6,209 bases of DNA from contig VXXH01000105.1 of NCBI GenBank assembly GCA_009835515.1, positions 1 to 6,209 on the forward strand. Reading direction: 5' to 3'. A model generated the notes under the pieces. That model searched no databases, was not told where the DNA came from, and was given only the letters and a program-made list of their open reading frames with translations. The position numbers and the translations under genes are program-made. Shown one piece after another: positions 5,705-6,209 of this stretch (the first letter of the stretch is position 1; each line of letters begins with the position of its first letter). Origin of the DNA: Candidatus Poribacteria bacterium. GTDB lineage: Bacteria; Poribacteria; WGA-4E; WGA-3G.

Positions 5705-6209
5705 ATCTCCCCTCCTTGAATCCAGAGATCCGGAGATAACTCTCATACCGGAGTGGACTAATATTGCCAGTTTCAACCGCCTGTTTAACAGCACATGCGG
5801 GTTCATGCTGGTGCGTACATGCCGCAAATTTGCACTCCGGGATGTAAGGACGCATCTCAGGAAAATGGATATCTAATCCCTGTTCGTCATCAATCTCAAG
5901 CAAACCAAGCGTCCGGATACCAGGGGTATCCGCCACAAATCCGCCAAACGCAAGCGGCATTAACATGACTTCTGTCGTTGTATGCCGTCCTTTGTGGATA
6001 CGTTGGTCCACCTCACCCGTGCGCAATTGGAGTCCCGGTTGTAACGCATTCAAGAGAGAAGACTTCCCAACCCCCGACGATCCTACAATCGCTGAAATCT
6101 TATCCTGCATCGCTTCTCGCAATTCATCAACACCGAGACCCGTCACGATACTTGTATAAACCACTTTATAACCTAATTCTTCATATAATTTGAGTTCGCG
6201 CTGTACATT
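5646..6209 (-). CDS. rsgA: Small ribosomal subunit biogenesis GTPase RsgA, C-terminal part (runs off right edge)
   Basis: The frame is open from the right window edge (NVQRELKLYEELGYKVVYTS...) to TGA 5646-5648, 187 codons. It holds the later part of the circularly permuted GTPase: G5-like SIVTG, the Walker A/P-loop GSSGVGKS (6060-6083), a Thr-rich switch (HTTTEV), and DTPG (G3, 5919-5930). The NKxD (G4) motif and the OB domain lie beyond the edge. The RsgA zinc site follows: Cys-x4-Cys-x-His-x5-Cys (5793-5834, within ECKFAACTHQHEPACAV). The tail is strongly basic (RADRNPRRRKR), fitting RNA contact. RsgA is known to hydrolyse GTP on the 30S subunit late in its maturation. The last 59 bp overlap the start of the GNAT gene. 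Confidence 0.93.
   Translation of the reverse strand, partial: NVQRELKLYEELGYKVVYTSIVTGLGVDELREAMQDKISAIVGSSGVGKSSLLNALQPGLQLRTGEVDQRIHKGRHTTTEVMLMPLAFGGFVADTPGIRTLGLLEIDDEQGLDIHFPEMRPYIPECKFAACTHQHEPACAVKQAVETGNISPLRYESYLRISGFKEGRYERNTDKRRADRNPRRRKR
5711..5717 (-). promoter_or_regulatory. Shine-Dalgarno of the GNAT gene inside rsgA
   Basis: AAGGAGG on the minus strand, 6 nt before ATG 5702-5704. It decides the start against upstream in-frame alternatives and lies within the coding sequence of rsgA, so ribosomes translating rsgA pass directly over it. Confidence 0.8.

Noticed and set aside
5705..5827. A longer start of the GNAT gene reaching 5827
   Set aside because: This stretch lies fully inside rsgA in another frame, and the strong AAGGAGG directly before ATG 5702-5704 marks the true start.

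Overview
The window looks like a bacterial chromosome segment of moderate GC content, with every supported gene on the minus strand. The ABC-permease-type N-terminus (RRELLDNLMTFRFAAAVF), the WD40 protein with the 'QDYTRWHLP' start, and the selenoprotein resemble what I remember of Candidatus Poribacteria and related uncultured lineages. That assignment is inference from memory, not a search result.

In order of transcription (right to left): (1) the C-terminal part of a circularly permuted GTPase, RsgA, entering from the right edge; (2) a coiled-coil plus GNAT acetyltransferase gene overlapping the rsgA end by 59 bp, with its own strong Shine-Dalgarno and closed by a clear rho-independent terminator; (3) a 517-residue gene interrupted by an in-frame TGA, the centre of the window. 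Read as selenocysteine, the TGA joins two open frames into one protein whose middle is recognisably related to metazoan selenoprotein N (SELENON), with the motif WGCLDDESC-U. A bacterial-type SECIS hairpin with a GGUC loop lies just downstream of the TGA. (4) A 168-bp MITE-like element with 12-bp perfect terminal inverted repeats, a possible 5-bp target duplication and two tandem hairpins whose stems covary; (5) a long open frame fusing a truncated ABC-2-type permease N-terminus to a signal-anchored 14-blade WD40 protein; (6) the N-terminal 161 residues of a nucleotidyltransferase-fold protein running off the left edge.

There is no clear multi-gene pathway. rsgA and the GNAT gene probably share a transcript. 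The selenoprotein gene sits between a terminator and the MITE and looks like its own transcription unit. The WD40 and nucleotidyltransferase genes are 114 bp apart and may be co-transcribed. Standard gene calling would split the selenoprotein into two proteins and lose its active site, so that locus most needs correct annotation.
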